From: Actinomadura cremea
GTDB lineage: Bacteria; Actinomycetota; Actinomycetes; Streptosporangiales; Streptosporangiaceae
Direction: 5' to 3'
Assembly: GCF_014648495.1 (NCBI RefSeq)
Contig: NZ_BMRF01000013.1
Span: 62,001 to 126,000 of the forward strand
DNA length: 64,000 nt
Part shown: positions 38,918 to 47,901 of the stretch, in pieces
Position numbering within the stretch: position 1 is the first letter of the stretch
How the letters are laid out: every line of letters starts with the position of its first letter
Program-made: the position numbers and the translations under genes
Notes under the pieces: model-generated
What the model saw: only the letters and a program-made list of their open reading frames with translations
The model's database searches: none
Told to the model about the DNA's origin: nothing

Positions 38918-41872
38918 TCAGCGGGTGCGGACGGCCTCCTCGGCGTAGGGGACGAGGCGGACCGGGCCGATCAGTCCGTACTCCTGCCGGGACGCGCCGC
39001 CGTAGACGTCGGGGTCGGCGACGCGCAGCCGGTTGTTGAGCGTCGTCGCGACCTCGACCTCGATCGTGTTGCGGCCGCGCCGCAGGTACGGGCCGACGTC
39101 CACCTTCGGGACGAGGACGCTGACGGCGGGCAGCCGACGGCCGTTGACCGTGACGCGGCAGGTGTCGAACACCGCGCCGAGGTCGAGGACCGCGCCGTCG
39201 CCGCCGTCCCAGTCGACGGTGGTGGTGTAGGTGCCGATGCCCGAGACGTCCGCCAGCTCGGGGATCTGCGGCCACGGCTTGAGGGCGTCGAGCCGCAGGT
39301 CGTGCCGCCGCACGCCGTCCGGGGTCATGTCCTCGACGCGGAGCCGCCAGGAGGTCAGGGCCGTCTCCGCGGGCACGCGGCGGATCTCGGTCCGGACGGT
39401 CCGGCCGTTCGGCAGGGTCGTGGCGTACGTTCCGGGGGCGGTGGCGCGGGCGACCAGCCGGTTCCGCTCGACGCGCAGCTCGGCGTCCGACGACGTGGCG
39501 TGCGGCGCGTTCCCGCCGTGCGCCAGCATCACCACGAAGGCTTCGCCGGGCTGGAGCGCGACCCGCAGCGTGACCTTGTCGCCGTCCTCCGCGTAGACGG
39601 CGAGGCGCCGCTGCTCGCCCGTCCACAGGTCCAGCCGGTACGGGACGGCCCGGCGGTCGGAGCGCGTGAAGGTCACCTCGTGGTCGATCGGCCCGACCGG
39701 CGGCTTCACGCTGTCGGCGTGCTTGCCGTTGACCAGGTAGTAGTAGTCGGCGCGGCGGTCCTCGCGGTGCGCGACGAGGAGCGTGGAGCTCTGCGCGTAG
39801 GACACCGCGGGGGTGAGGCCGAGGTCGGCCAGGGCGCCGGGGACGTCCGCCTCGGCGGCGACGACGCGGACGCGGGGCCGCGCGAACAGGTCCTTCAGGA
39901 CGGCCCGCAGCTTCTCGTTCTCGCCGTCGCGCGCCAGGCCGGGGACGGTGGCCGCGGACCAGTCGCCGAGGAAGACGAGCGGCAGCCCGGCCTTCGCCAG
40001 CTTCAGCATCGTCCGGGCGGTGTCCAGCGGGAGCGTGCACTCCTTGCCGGCGAACCGGTCGCCCTCCACGAACAGCACCTTGTAGGCGGGGCCGTCCGGG
40101 GCCAGCCGGCCGTTCCGGACGGTCGCCGAGCGCAGGTCGAGCAGCGGCGCGCTGACGAACTGGTGCGTCCAGCCGAGCGGGATGCCCTCCTTGGTGAACC
40201 ATCCGGCGCCGATGCCGGTCTTGGTGTAGCCCTTCTGCCGGAAGACGGCCACGTCGATGCGGCTCGTGCCGGTGCGCATCGTGTGGTGGATCCGCGACAT
40301 GTAGGCGGCGACGTCCGGGACGTGGCGCCAGGTCGGCTGCCGCGGGCCCCACGACTCCGAGTAGCCGATGTTGCCGCTGTACGGGGTGAACCCGGCGAAA
40401 CCGGGCCACTTCGCTCCGGGCGCGGTGGCGTAGGAGAAGCCGTGCAGGACCGTCTGGTTCAGCCCGGCCGCGTAGGCGCCGCCCATGGTGAGCAGCAGCC
40501 TCTCCCACGTGGTGTTGTAGGCGCCGCCCTGGTACGCGCCCGCCTCGCAGGACAGGACCTCGCGGCCCGCCATGTCCCGGCCGCCCGCGAGCGCCCGGTA
40601 GTCGTCGAGGTTCTTGAAGCCGAGCGACTCGCCCTCGGGGACGTCCAGGATCGCCGCCGCCTGCATGGAGTCGGTCTCCAGCCCGTACGGCTGCGCCCGG
40701 TACTCCAGCCCGATCGAGTGCGCCCACTTCGCGATCGCCGCGAAGTGGTTCTCGGCGAACAGGTCGGAGATCGTCAGCCAGAAGTCGTGCCGGACGTGCG
40801 ACGTCGTCGGCGCGTCGTAGGTGTAGATCGTGTCCTCGTCGTGGCGGACGAGGACCGGCAGGTACGGCATCAGGTCGTAGCCGCGCCGCTTGCGGAACTC
40901 CTCGGGGAGGCCGGGCGTCCAGTTGAGGGCGTCGGTCTCCAGCTCGATCGAGTCCTCGAACAGCGTCCACCCGGCCTGCCGGATCAGCTTCCGGATGCGC
41001 GGGGTGAGGAGCCTCGCCTCCCAGAACGCGGTGACCGCGCGGGTCCCGGCCTTGCTGAAGTGGTCGACGACCGTGCTCGGCGGGTCGGAGTGCGGGCCCG
41101 ACTCGGGCCGCTGCCCGCTGCCGCGCCGCCAGTACGACAGCAGCACCCAGTCGCCGCCGGACGGCGCCGTCCAGGTGATCCGGCCGTTCGCGGCCTTCGC
41201 GGTCAGGTCCTGGAAGGTGCCGAGCGCGAGGCCGGTCTCCTTGCGGGTGTCGCTCGCCGGGTCGAGCCGGACCGCGTGCACCGCGACCAGGTGCCGCTCG
41301 GTGACGCCGTCCGCGGGCGCCGCGACGGGCTCGGGGACGGGACCGTCGTGCGTCGCCCCCGCCTCGACGGTCACCGCCCCGTACGCGAGTTCCTGCACGG
41401 CGGCCTCGTCGTCCGGGGTGATGGACGGGACGGCCGCGGGCCACGCCGGGCCCATCGTCAGGTCGACCGTGACGCCGCGCCGCCGCGCCTGGTCGAGCGC
41501 CGCCTCGACGGCCTCGTTCCACGCGGCGGTGCCCCAGCCGTGCTTCTTCGGGTCGAGCAGCGACTTGTCGTCGATGCTGTGGTGCAGCGCGACGATCTCG
41601 GCGCCGCCGAAGCCGGCGTCGGCGATCTGGTCGATCTCCCGGCGGATCTCGTCCGGGTCGACGTGCGCGTCCGGCCACCACCAGCGGAACCGCGGCCGGA
41701 CGGCCGCCGCCGGGCGGGCGAACCCGCCGTGCCCGCCGGCCCCGTTCCCGGGCTTCGCGGCGGCGACGGCGGCGGTCTCTCCCCCGAGCGCGGGCACGGC
41801 GGCCGCGGCGACGGCGGCGGCGCCGCCGATCTGCAGGACGCGCCTGCGCGAGACCTCGTTGCGGTCGTTCAA
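38918..41872 (-). CDS. Secreted GH106 alpha-L-rhamnosidase
   Basis: 984 residues. Tat signal SRRRVLQIGGAAAVAAAAVPAL, then the GH106 TIM-barrel domain: VRPRFRWWWPDAHVDPDEIRREID, WTLFEDSIELETDALNWTPGLPEEFRKRRGYDL, SCEAGAYQGGAYNTTWERLL. A C-terminal GH2-like sugar-binding jelly roll (SGIGTYTTTVDWDGGDGAVLDLGAVFDTCRVTVNG in pieces) completes it. GH106 enzymes remove alpha-L-rhamnose, for example from rhamnogalacturonan. The TTG start at 41872 is decided by AGGAGG 6 bp upstream and by a TTGA overlap with the stop of the preceding GH78; no ATG or GTG lies between this site and the Tat motif. Confidence 0.9.
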   Translation of the reverse strand: MNDRNEVSRRRVLQIGGAAAVAAAAVPALGGETAAVAAAKPGNGAGGHGGFARPAAAVRPRFRWWWPDAHVDPDEIRREIDQIADAGFGGAEIVALHHSIDDKSLLDPKKHGWGTAAWNEAVEAALDQARRRGVTVDLTMGPAWPAAVPSITPDDEAAVQELAYGAVTVEAGATHDGPVPEPVAAPADGVTERHLVAVHAVRLDPASDTRKETGLALGTFQDLTAKAANGRITWTAPSGGDWVLLSYWRRGSGQRPESGPHSDPPSTVVDHFSKAGTRAVTAFWEARLLTPRIRKLIRQAGWTLFEDSIELETDALNWTPGLPEEFRKRRGYDLMPYLPVLVRHDEDTIYTYDAPTTSHVRHDFWLTISDLFAENHFAAIAKWAHSIGLEYRAQPYGLETDSMQAAAILDVPEGESLGFKNLDDYRALAGGRDMAGREVLSCEAGAYQGGAYNTTWERLLLTMGGAYAAGLNQTVLHGFSYATAPGAKWPGFAGFTPYSGNIGYSESWGPRQPTWRHVPDVAAYMSRIHHTMRTGTSRIDVAVFRQKGYTKTGIGAGWFTKEGIPLGWTHQFVSAPLLDLRSATVRNGRLAPDGPAYKVLFVEGDRFAGKECTLPLDTARTMLKLAKAGLPLVFLGDWSAATVPGLARDGENEKLRAVLKDLFARPRVRVVAAEADVPGALADLGLTPAVSYAQSSTLLVAHREDRRADYYYLVNGKHADSVKPPVGPIDHEVTFTRSDRRAVPYRLDLWTGEQRRLAVYAEDGDKVTLRVALQPGEAFVVMLAHGGNAPHATSSDAELRVERNRLVARATAPGTYATTLPNGRTVRTEIRRVPAETALTSWRLRVEDMTPDGVRRHDLRLDALKPWPQIPELADVSGIGTYTTTVDWDGGDGAVLDLGAVFDTCRVTVNGRRLPAVSVLVPKVDVGPYLRRGRNTIEVEVATTLNNRLRVADPDVYGGASRQEYGLIGPVRLVPYAEEAVRTR

Positions 41873-44800
41873 CTCTTTCCTCCTGTGCGAATCACTGAGA
41901 TGCGGCCGGAGCCGACCGGGCCGATGGTGAGGAGCCGGCCGGTGACATCGCGGCCCGTGGCGCGGGGGGCGCGGGCGTGGGGTCCGGTGACGCGGTAGCG
42001 GCGCGGGTCGTCGTCGCCCAACTCGACGACGACGCGGGCGGACGTGTTGGGCGGGACGTCCACGTCGAGGCGGTACCGGTCGCCGCGGCGCAGGTCGACC
42101 GAGACCGGTCCGCGGACGGTCGGGACGCGGCCCTCGACGCGGGTGAGGCCGCCGGGGCGGGGCCGGACCTCGATCTCGGCCGCCCCCGGCGCCGTGACCC
42201 GCACGCCGAGGACGTGGCGCGGAAGGACGTTCGCGGGCGCCGAGCCCCACGCGTGCGAGAACGTCATGTTGGGCTTCAGCGACGGGTCCCACGCCTCGGC
42301 GACGATCGTCGCGCCGAGGTCGTCCATCATGTGCAGCCACGAGTTCGTGCCGCGGGCCGTCATGAGGGCGATCGCGTCCTCGGCCCGTCCGGCGGCGAAG
42401 AGGGCGTCGAGGAGGAACTGCGCTCCGTAAACGCTTACTTTCATGCCGCCCGCGGCGAGCGTCCGCCCGAGCGCGGCGAGGACGTCGTCGGGCACGGCGC
42501 CGGGCCCGGCGACGCCGAGCGCCACGGGGTACGCGGTGGCGTGCTGGGCGCTGTGGCCGGTGCCTGCGCCGTCGACGAACCGTCCGCCGGGCGCGTCCAG
42601 GAGGGTGTCCCGCATCGCCCCGGCGAGCTTGGCCGCCCTGCCGCGCCAGTCGTTCGCGTCGGCCGTCCGGCCGAGGACGTCCGCGATCTTCGCCATCGCG
42701 TCGAACGCGGCGTACTGGCACGCGTTCACGACCGTGTTGACCTCGGTGAACACGTACCCGTCCCGGTTCGACGCGGGCCAGTCGACGAGGTCGCCGAGGT
42801 CGTGGCTGGAGCGTCCCGGGTCCTTGTGCACGAGCCCGTCGTCGCCGAGGAACTCCGTGAGGTGCTTCCCGGCGAGGAGGTCGTAGTCGGCGGCGAGCTG
42901 CTCGGGGTCGCCGGTGTGCAGGTGGTCCTGCCACGCCGACATGACGTTCATCAGGCGGTACTCGGTGGGCCAGGTGTGGTTGCGGGCGAGGAACGCGTCG
43001 GACGCGCGGGCCAGCGCGAACGAGCGCTGCACCCCGTACTCGGACGCCTGGTTGATCAGCGCGTCGCCCTCGTACGGGCCGCGCTCGCGGGTCGGGGTGT
43101 CGATGTACAGGTCGCCGCGCGTCGCCTCGATCGAGTACCGGCACATCGCGTACACGCGGTCGAGGTCGGGGTCGGAGCTGGCGAACGACGCCGCGCCGTC
43201 GTCCCAGTCTGCGCGCCAGAACCGCCCGGTGACGGCGCCCGACAGGTCGAGGTCGTCGTCGGTGACGAGCTGCGCGTACCGGAACCCCCGGTAGCCCCAG
43301 TGCTCGATGGTCTGGCGGCCGTCGCGCAGCGTCCAGACCTCCCGGTAGGTGACCTGGGCGCGCAGGTCGTACCGGACCGTGCCGTCGTCGTTCAGCTCCT
43401 CGCCGAGCCGGACCTCGATCTCCTGCCCGGCCCTGCCGCGCACCGAGAGCCGGAGGCCGCCGACGATCTCCCGGCCGAGGTCGACGAGCCACGTCCCGGG
43501 CGCGGTCCGGCGGACGGACGCGGGACGGACGTCGTGCAGGCGGACGGGCTCGACGAGCGCCGGCCGCAGGCCCTCGATCGCGTCCTTGACGGCGGCCGGC
43601 TGCCATTCCGCGTCGTCGAACCCCGGGTTCGTCCAGCCCGCGGGCTCGTGCCGCATGTCCCAGTACTCCTGGCGGCCGTGGTAGAACCCGGTGCCGATCG
43701 TGCCCGCGTCGCGCAGCATCCCGGCCTGGCGGCGCGCCCGCCACGCGCGGCCGGTGTCGACGGTCGTGGTCGTCCCGTCGGTGTGGGTGACGACGAGGCG
43801 GGCGACGAACCGCCGGTCGGCGGTGGTGAACGCGAGCGCGGCGAGGGCGTTGCGGCGGCCGGGCCGCAGCGGGCGCGTGACGTCGAACGAGTGGTACTTC
43901 GGCGCCCCGGCCCCCGACCGCATCGACGCGAACCCGGCGACCTCGCCGTTCGCCCAGATCTTCGCCGGGTACTGGCGGGTCGGCTCGGGCGACTGCGCGG
44001 CGACGTGCAGGACGGCCGCCGCGATCTCCTTGCGGGGCAGCGTGAACTCCGTGCGCAGCAGCGCCCAGTCGTCGTCGGGCGATCCCGCCGCCGCCAGCGT
44101 CGACTGCCCCCGGCCGAGCGTGAGCGCGCCGTCCTCGACCGTCCCGGCGGAGAACGTGCCGCGATCGGCGGAGAAGTCCTCGTCGAGGACGGTCGTGCCG
44201 TCGGCCGCCGTGAAGGCGACGCGGTCCCACGCGTTCGACTCGGTCGAGCCGTTGCGCATCCCGACCGTGCCCGTGCGGTGGGTGCCGTCGGTGGTCGTGT
44301 CGACGTCCGCGCCGTCGATCGAGGTGGTGAACGTGTCGCCGGACATCGCGACGGCGACGTCGTACCAGCGTCCCGTCTCGATCGCGACGGCCAGCCGCTT
44401 CTCCTCCAGCACCCGGTAGGCGCCGTCCACGCACACGTGCTTCTTCAGCACGCCGGGCGTCCCGGCGCGCAGCTGCCACAGGTAGTTGGCGCCGGTGCCG
44501 GACGCCCGGAACCACAGGCTCGCCGCGGTGGCCGCGATCCGCACGCGGGCGGTGAGGACGCCGTCCCCGGGGGCCTCGGCCGGAGGCGCCCAGATCGGGT
44601 CGGCCGTCCATCGCGCGATGCCGGTGGCCAGCAGCGCGGGCTCGGACCAGCGGGACGCGCGGCGCCCGTCGAACGTCCGGACCCGCCACCAGTACGCCGT
44701 CTCCGGCGCGAGGGCCGGGCCGCCGTACGGGACGGCGACCGAGTCGGCCGACGCGACGCGCCCGCTGTCCCACGCGTGCGGTCCGCGCTCCAGCCGGCGC

Positions 44801-45081
44801 GGGGTCGTCGCGAACTGGAGCTGGTAGTGCGTCTGCCCGGTGTCGTGCCCCAGGTCCGCGACCTGCCAGCTCAGCCGGGGCTTCGCCGCCCGCACGCCGA
44901 GGCCGTCCGGCAGGAGGGAGGTCAGCAGCCCGGACGGCGCCCGCCGCGCGGCGCCCCGGGCGGTCTCCCGCGCGGGGGCCGCGGCGGCGGTGCCGGTCGC
45001 GGAGCCGAGCACGACGGCGCCGGCCGTCCCGGCGGCCGAGGCCGTCAGGAACCGGCGGCGGCTCATGTGTCGATCGGTCAT
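41869..45081 (-). CDS. Secreted GH78 alpha-L-rhamnosidase with concanavalin-like insert
   Basis: 1070 residues. Canonical Tat signal MSRRRFLTASAAGTAGAVVLG. After the N-terminal Fn3-like domain (PRLSWQVADLGHDTGQTHYQLQF) comes a lectin-like insert (~165-300: SLWFRASGTGANYLWQLRAG, GRWYDVAVAMSGDTFTTSIDG), a fold used for polysaccharide binding. The catalytic barrel has DTPTRERGPYEGDAL from Asp661, with predicted acid Glu666. The C-terminal beta domain follows RVTAPGAAEIEVRPRPGG. ATG 45081 is preferred with AGGAGG at 9 bp; GTG 45087 would be too close to it. An AT-rich operator-like sequence lies inside the gene at 42427-42442. Its stop overlaps the GH106 TTG. Confidence 0.92.
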   Translation of the reverse strand: MTDRHMSRRRFLTASAAGTAGAVVLGSATGTAAAAPARETARGAARRAPSGLLTSLLPDGLGVRAAKPRLSWQVADLGHDTGQTHYQLQFATTPRRLERGPHAWDSGRVASADSVAVPYGGPALAPETAYWWRVRTFDGRRASRWSEPALLATGIARWTADPIWAPPAEAPGDGVLTARVRIAATAASLWFRASGTGANYLWQLRAGTPGVLKKHVCVDGAYRVLEEKRLAVAIETGRWYDVAVAMSGDTFTTSIDGADVDTTTDGTHRTGTVGMRNGSTESNAWDRVAFTAADGTTVLDEDFSADRGTFSAGTVEDGALTLGRGQSTLAAAGSPDDDWALLRTEFTLPRKEIAAAVLHVAAQSPEPTRQYPAKIWANGEVAGFASMRSGAGAPKYHSFDVTRPLRPGRRNALAALAFTTADRRFVARLVVTHTDGTTTTVDTGRAWRARRQAGMLRDAGTIGTGFYHGRQEYWDMRHEPAGWTNPGFDDAEWQPAAVKDAIEGLRPALVEPVRLHDVRPASVRRTAPGTWLVDLGREIVGGLRLSVRGRAGQEIEVRLGEELNDDGTVRYDLRAQVTYREVWTLRDGRQTIEHWGYRGFRYAQLVTDDDLDLSGAVTGRFWRADWDDGAASFASSDPDLDRVYAMCRYSIEATRGDLYIDTPTRERGPYEGDALINQASEYGVQRSFALARASDAFLARNHTWPTEYRLMNVMSAWQDHLHTGDPEQLAADYDLLAGKHLTEFLGDDGLVHKDPGRSSHDLGDLVDWPASNRDGYVFTEVNTVVNACQYAAFDAMAKIADVLGRTADANDWRGRAAKLAGAMRDTLLDAPGGRFVDGAGTGHSAQHATAYPVALGVAGPGAVPDDVLAALGRTLAAGGMKVSVYGAQFLLDALFAAGRAEDAIALMTARGTNSWLHMMDDLGATIVAEAWDPSLKPNMTFSHAWGSAPANVLPRHVLGVRVTAPGAAEIEVRPRPGGLTRVEGRVPTVRGPVSVDLRRGDRYRLDVDVPPNTSARVVVELGDDDPRRYRVTGPHARAPRATGRDVTGRLLTIGPVGSGRISVIRTGGKS
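42427..42442. promoter_or_regulatory. LacI-operator-like sequence inside the GH78 gene
   Basis: GTAAAC-GCTTAC is a 12-bp near-perfect palindrome (one mismatch) with central CG, resembling the rbs operator core GTAAACGTTTAC. In the coding strand it forces AAA, GTA, AGC and GTT codons in a gene that otherwise uses G/C third bases. Confidence 0.45.
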
Positions 45082-45094
45082 TGGCACGTTCCTC

Positions 45095-47821
45095 CTAGCC
45101 GTGGTTCGAGCGGAAGCGGACGGTGCCGGAGCCGACCTCGAACACCGCGCGGCCGTCCTCCATCCGGACGAACCGCGCGCGGTCGTGCCCGGAGACGCGC
45201 ACGTCGCGGGCAGAGCGGGCGGGGACGTGGACCTCGGCGCGGACGTTCACCGGGACGTCCACCGACAGCGACAGGCCGTGGCCGTGGCGCTTCCAGCTCA
45301 CGCCGACGTCGCCGCGCTGCACCGGGACGGTCCCGGACGCCTCGTCCACCCCCTCCTCCGGCGGCCGGACCCGGACCGCGGCGCCGGCCGGGGAGGTGAC
45401 GGTGACGCCGAGGAGCGTCTTCTGGATCTCGATGAGCGACGTCGCGCCCCACGGGTGCGAGAGGCTCTGCCCCTCCTCGCGGGCGTCCCACGACTCCCAC
45501 GTGAAGGTGCCGCCGCGCGCGAGGATGTCGCCCCAGCCGGGTCCCTCGGTGTCGGTGAGCCGCTCGACGACGTCGCCCGGACGTCCGGCGAGGGCCTCCA
45601 GGAGGCGGTGCGCGGTCATCGGGCCCATCCGCATGCCGAGCCCGGCGACGTACTCCTCGACGGCCGCCCGCGACGCGGCGGGCGCGACGCCGTGGGCGAG
45701 CGCGTAGGCGTTCGCGATCTGCGACGCGTGCGTGCTCGGCGAACCGTCGCCCTTGAGGCCGTCGATGTAGACGCCGTCGTCCCGGCGGAGCCGCTCGTTG
45801 ATCGCGGTGGTGAGCGCGGCGGCGTCCGCGCGCAGCTCGGCGGCCTCGGTCTTCTCGCCGAGCGTCTCGGCGGCGCGGGCGGTGGCGTTCAGGACGTCCA
45901 CGCCGAGGACGTTGATGACCGTGCGCGCGGCCGTGTCCATGTCGTGGCCGTACCGCATGGTCGCGGGCCAGTCGATGATCCCGTACCTGTACTGCCCGGA
46001 ACCGCCTTCGAGGTTCGTGACGAGGCCGGTTCCCGGGTCGATGTACCGGCGGACGTAGCCCGCGACCGCCGTCATGACCGGGTAGGCGTCGGTCAGGGTC
46101 GCGGTGTCGCCGGACTGCAGGTAGTAGTCCCAGACCCAGCCGGGGAACATCTCGGTGTAGTCGGGGATGTCGCGCTTGCCGTCGCCGTTCGGGTAGACGG
46201 CGTTGAGGCGCCCGTCCGGCCAGTGCCGCTTCTGCGACGCCATGAATTCATGCATCGCCTGGCGGGTGAGGCGCCGCGCCCCGTAGGCGCCCATCATCGC
46301 CTTCGAGATGTCGACCGAGTCGCCGAGGAACTGGCCCTTCTCGCGGGTCGGGGTGTCGAGGAACTGCTCCTGCGATCCGTAGAGCGCCGACCGCGCCATC
46401 AGGTCGTAGGCCGCGTTCACCCCCTCGTCGGACGTGCGCAGCCTCGCCGTGCGGGCGACGTCGGTGTGCTGCACGACGGCCGAGACGTCGCGCGCGGACG
46501 CGCCGGAGCCGGGGGCGATCTCCAGGTAGCGGAACCCGACGAACGTCAGGGCGCGGAACGTCTGGTCGCCGTCGCGCTGGGTGTAGCCGTACGCGAGGTT
46601 CGTGCTCTGGTTGTCGTCGCCGTCGCGGGAGGCCGAGCCGTCGTCGGCCAGCCGGTACGCGGCGTGCATCTCGACGTGCCGGCCCTTCTCGCCGTCGCGG
46701 AACCGGACGACGGGCACGGCCGGGATCACCTTGCCGAAGTCGGCGACGAGCGCCCCGGAGTCCAGGCGCGCGACCTTCACCGGCCGGACGGTCTCGTGGG
46801 TGAGGTCGGCCTCCTGCCCCTGGAGGTGCGAGAACACGTCCGTCGGGTGCGCGCCGGCGACCTCGGGGGCCTGCCAGGACGCGTCGTCGAAGCCCGGCCG
46901 GTCCCAGCCGTCCTGGACGGCCGTCCCGTCGATCTCCTCGATGTAGTCGCCGCCGTCGCCGTTGCGGCGCGGGGCGTCCCGCCACGGGCCGGGCGCCACC
47001 TTCCACGAGCCGTCGGTGACGACGACCTGCCGGGTGCCGTCGGCGTGCTCGACGACGAGCCGGACGAGGAGGCCCGGCGCGCCCTTCGGCCGCCCCTGCC
47101 CGGACCCGTACCAGTGGTACAGCGCGCCGATCGTGTTCTCCCCGCCCTCCCTGAGCAGCGAGGTGACGTCGACGGTCTCGTAGAAGCCCTCGTCGGGGTG
47201 GGCGAACGCCGCGCCGCGCTCGATCGTCCGGCCGTTCAGGTGCAGGACGAACTGCTGCCCGGCGGCGACGTGGACGCGGGCCCGCACGATCTCGGACCTC
47301 CCGACGGTGAAGTCCTTGCGGGCGAGCGTGTACTCGTCGGGGTCGTCGGTCGCGCGCCGGATCCAGTTCGCGTCCCAGTCCTGGTCGCGGATGCCGGTGT
47401 CGAACGCGGCGGGCCGCGACCACGGGGAGCGCTTGCCGGTGCGGTCCCAGGTGCGGACCTTCCAGGTGTAGGCGGCGCCGGGCGTCAGTGCCGTCCCGGT
47501 GTACGCGACGTACTCCTGCCGGGCGGAGCGGACGCGGCCGCTGTCCCAGACCTCGTCGCCGGACGCGTCGCGCACCTCGATCTCGTACGCGGTCTGGACC
47601 TCGCCGGGGTCGCGGTCGCGGGGCCGCCACCCGAACCGGGGGGCGCCCTCGACGTTCAGCGGGCGGGCCTGGTCGTCGACGGTCAGGTGGGCGGGGGCCT
47701 GCGGCGCGTGCCCGGCCTTCAGCGCGGCCTGCGCGGTGCCGGGGTACACGGCGGCGGTGACGAGCAGGGACGCGGTGGCGGCGGAGGCGAGCAGAGCGCG
47801 GCGGGGGCGGTGGGACTGCAT
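45095..47821 (-). CDS. Secreted GH78 alpha-L-rhamnosidase
   Basis: 908 residues. Signal peptide MQSHRPRRALLASAATASLLVTAA ending GTAQA; two arginines make a Tat route possible. N-terminal Fn3-like domain (FGWRPRDRDPGEVQTAYEIEVRD), rhamnosidase N-domain (SEIVRARVHVAAGQQFVLHLNGRTIERG), then the barrel with motif DTPTREKGQFLGD from Asp489 (predicted acid Glu494), and C-terminal domain VTVTSPAGAAVRVRPPEEG. Unlike the neighbouring GH78 proteins it has no large insert. ATG 47821 follows AGGAG. It lies 80 bp downstream of the first GH78 and 13 bp upstream of the next gene's ATG; its TAG stop is part of the AGGAGG used by that gene. Confidence 0.92.
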   Translation of the reverse strand: MQSHRPRRALLASAATASLLVTAAVYPGTAQAALKAGHAPQAPAHLTVDDQARPLNVEGAPRFGWRPRDRDPGEVQTAYEIEVRDASGDEVWDSGRVRSARQEYVAYTGTALTPGAAYTWKVRTWDRTGKRSPWSRPAAFDTGIRDQDWDANWIRRATDDPDEYTLARKDFTVGRSEIVRARVHVAAGQQFVLHLNGRTIERGAAFAHPDEGFYETVDVTSLLREGGENTIGALYHWYGSGQGRPKGAPGLLVRLVVEHADGTRQVVVTDGSWKVAPGPWRDAPRRNGDGGDYIEEIDGTAVQDGWDRPGFDDASWQAPEVAGAHPTDVFSHLQGQEADLTHETVRPVKVARLDSGALVADFGKVIPAVPVVRFRDGEKGRHVEMHAAYRLADDGSASRDGDDNQSTNLAYGYTQRDGDQTFRALTFVGFRYLEIAPGSGASARDVSAVVQHTDVARTARLRTSDEGVNAAYDLMARSALYGSQEQFLDTPTREKGQFLGDSVDISKAMMGAYGARRLTRQAMHEFMASQKRHWPDGRLNAVYPNGDGKRDIPDYTEMFPGWVWDYYLQSGDTATLTDAYPVMTAVAGYVRRYIDPGTGLVTNLEGGSGQYRYGIIDWPATMRYGHDMDTAARTVINVLGVDVLNATARAAETLGEKTEAAELRADAAALTTAINERLRRDDGVYIDGLKGDGSPSTHASQIANAYALAHGVAPAASRAAVEEYVAGLGMRMGPMTAHRLLEALAGRPGDVVERLTDTEGPGWGDILARGGTFTWESWDAREEGQSLSHPWGATSLIEIQKTLLGVTVTSPAGAAVRVRPPEEGVDEASGTVPVQRGDVGVSWKRHGHGLSLSVDVPVNVRAEVHVPARSARDVRVSGHDRARFVRMEDGRAVFEVGSGTVRFRSNHG
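46241..46252. repeat. 12-bp palindrome inside a GH78 gene
   Basis: CATGAATTCATG is a perfect palindrome in coding sequence and uses CAT and GAA codons that are rare in this gene. It may be chance. Confidence 0.3.
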
Positions 47822-47901
47822 GGGACTCCTGTCACGAAGGGGTGGCGGGGAGGGCGGGCGGGGGGCGCCCTCCCCGTCTCATGAAGGGACGAGCAGCGGG
47901 A

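Noticed and set aside
38918-44773. A 1951-codon minus-strand frame suggesting a GH106 fusion protein
   Set aside because: Beyond 41872 the frame is an Arg/Gly-rich shadow of the GH78 gene. A TTG with AGGAGG explains the true start.
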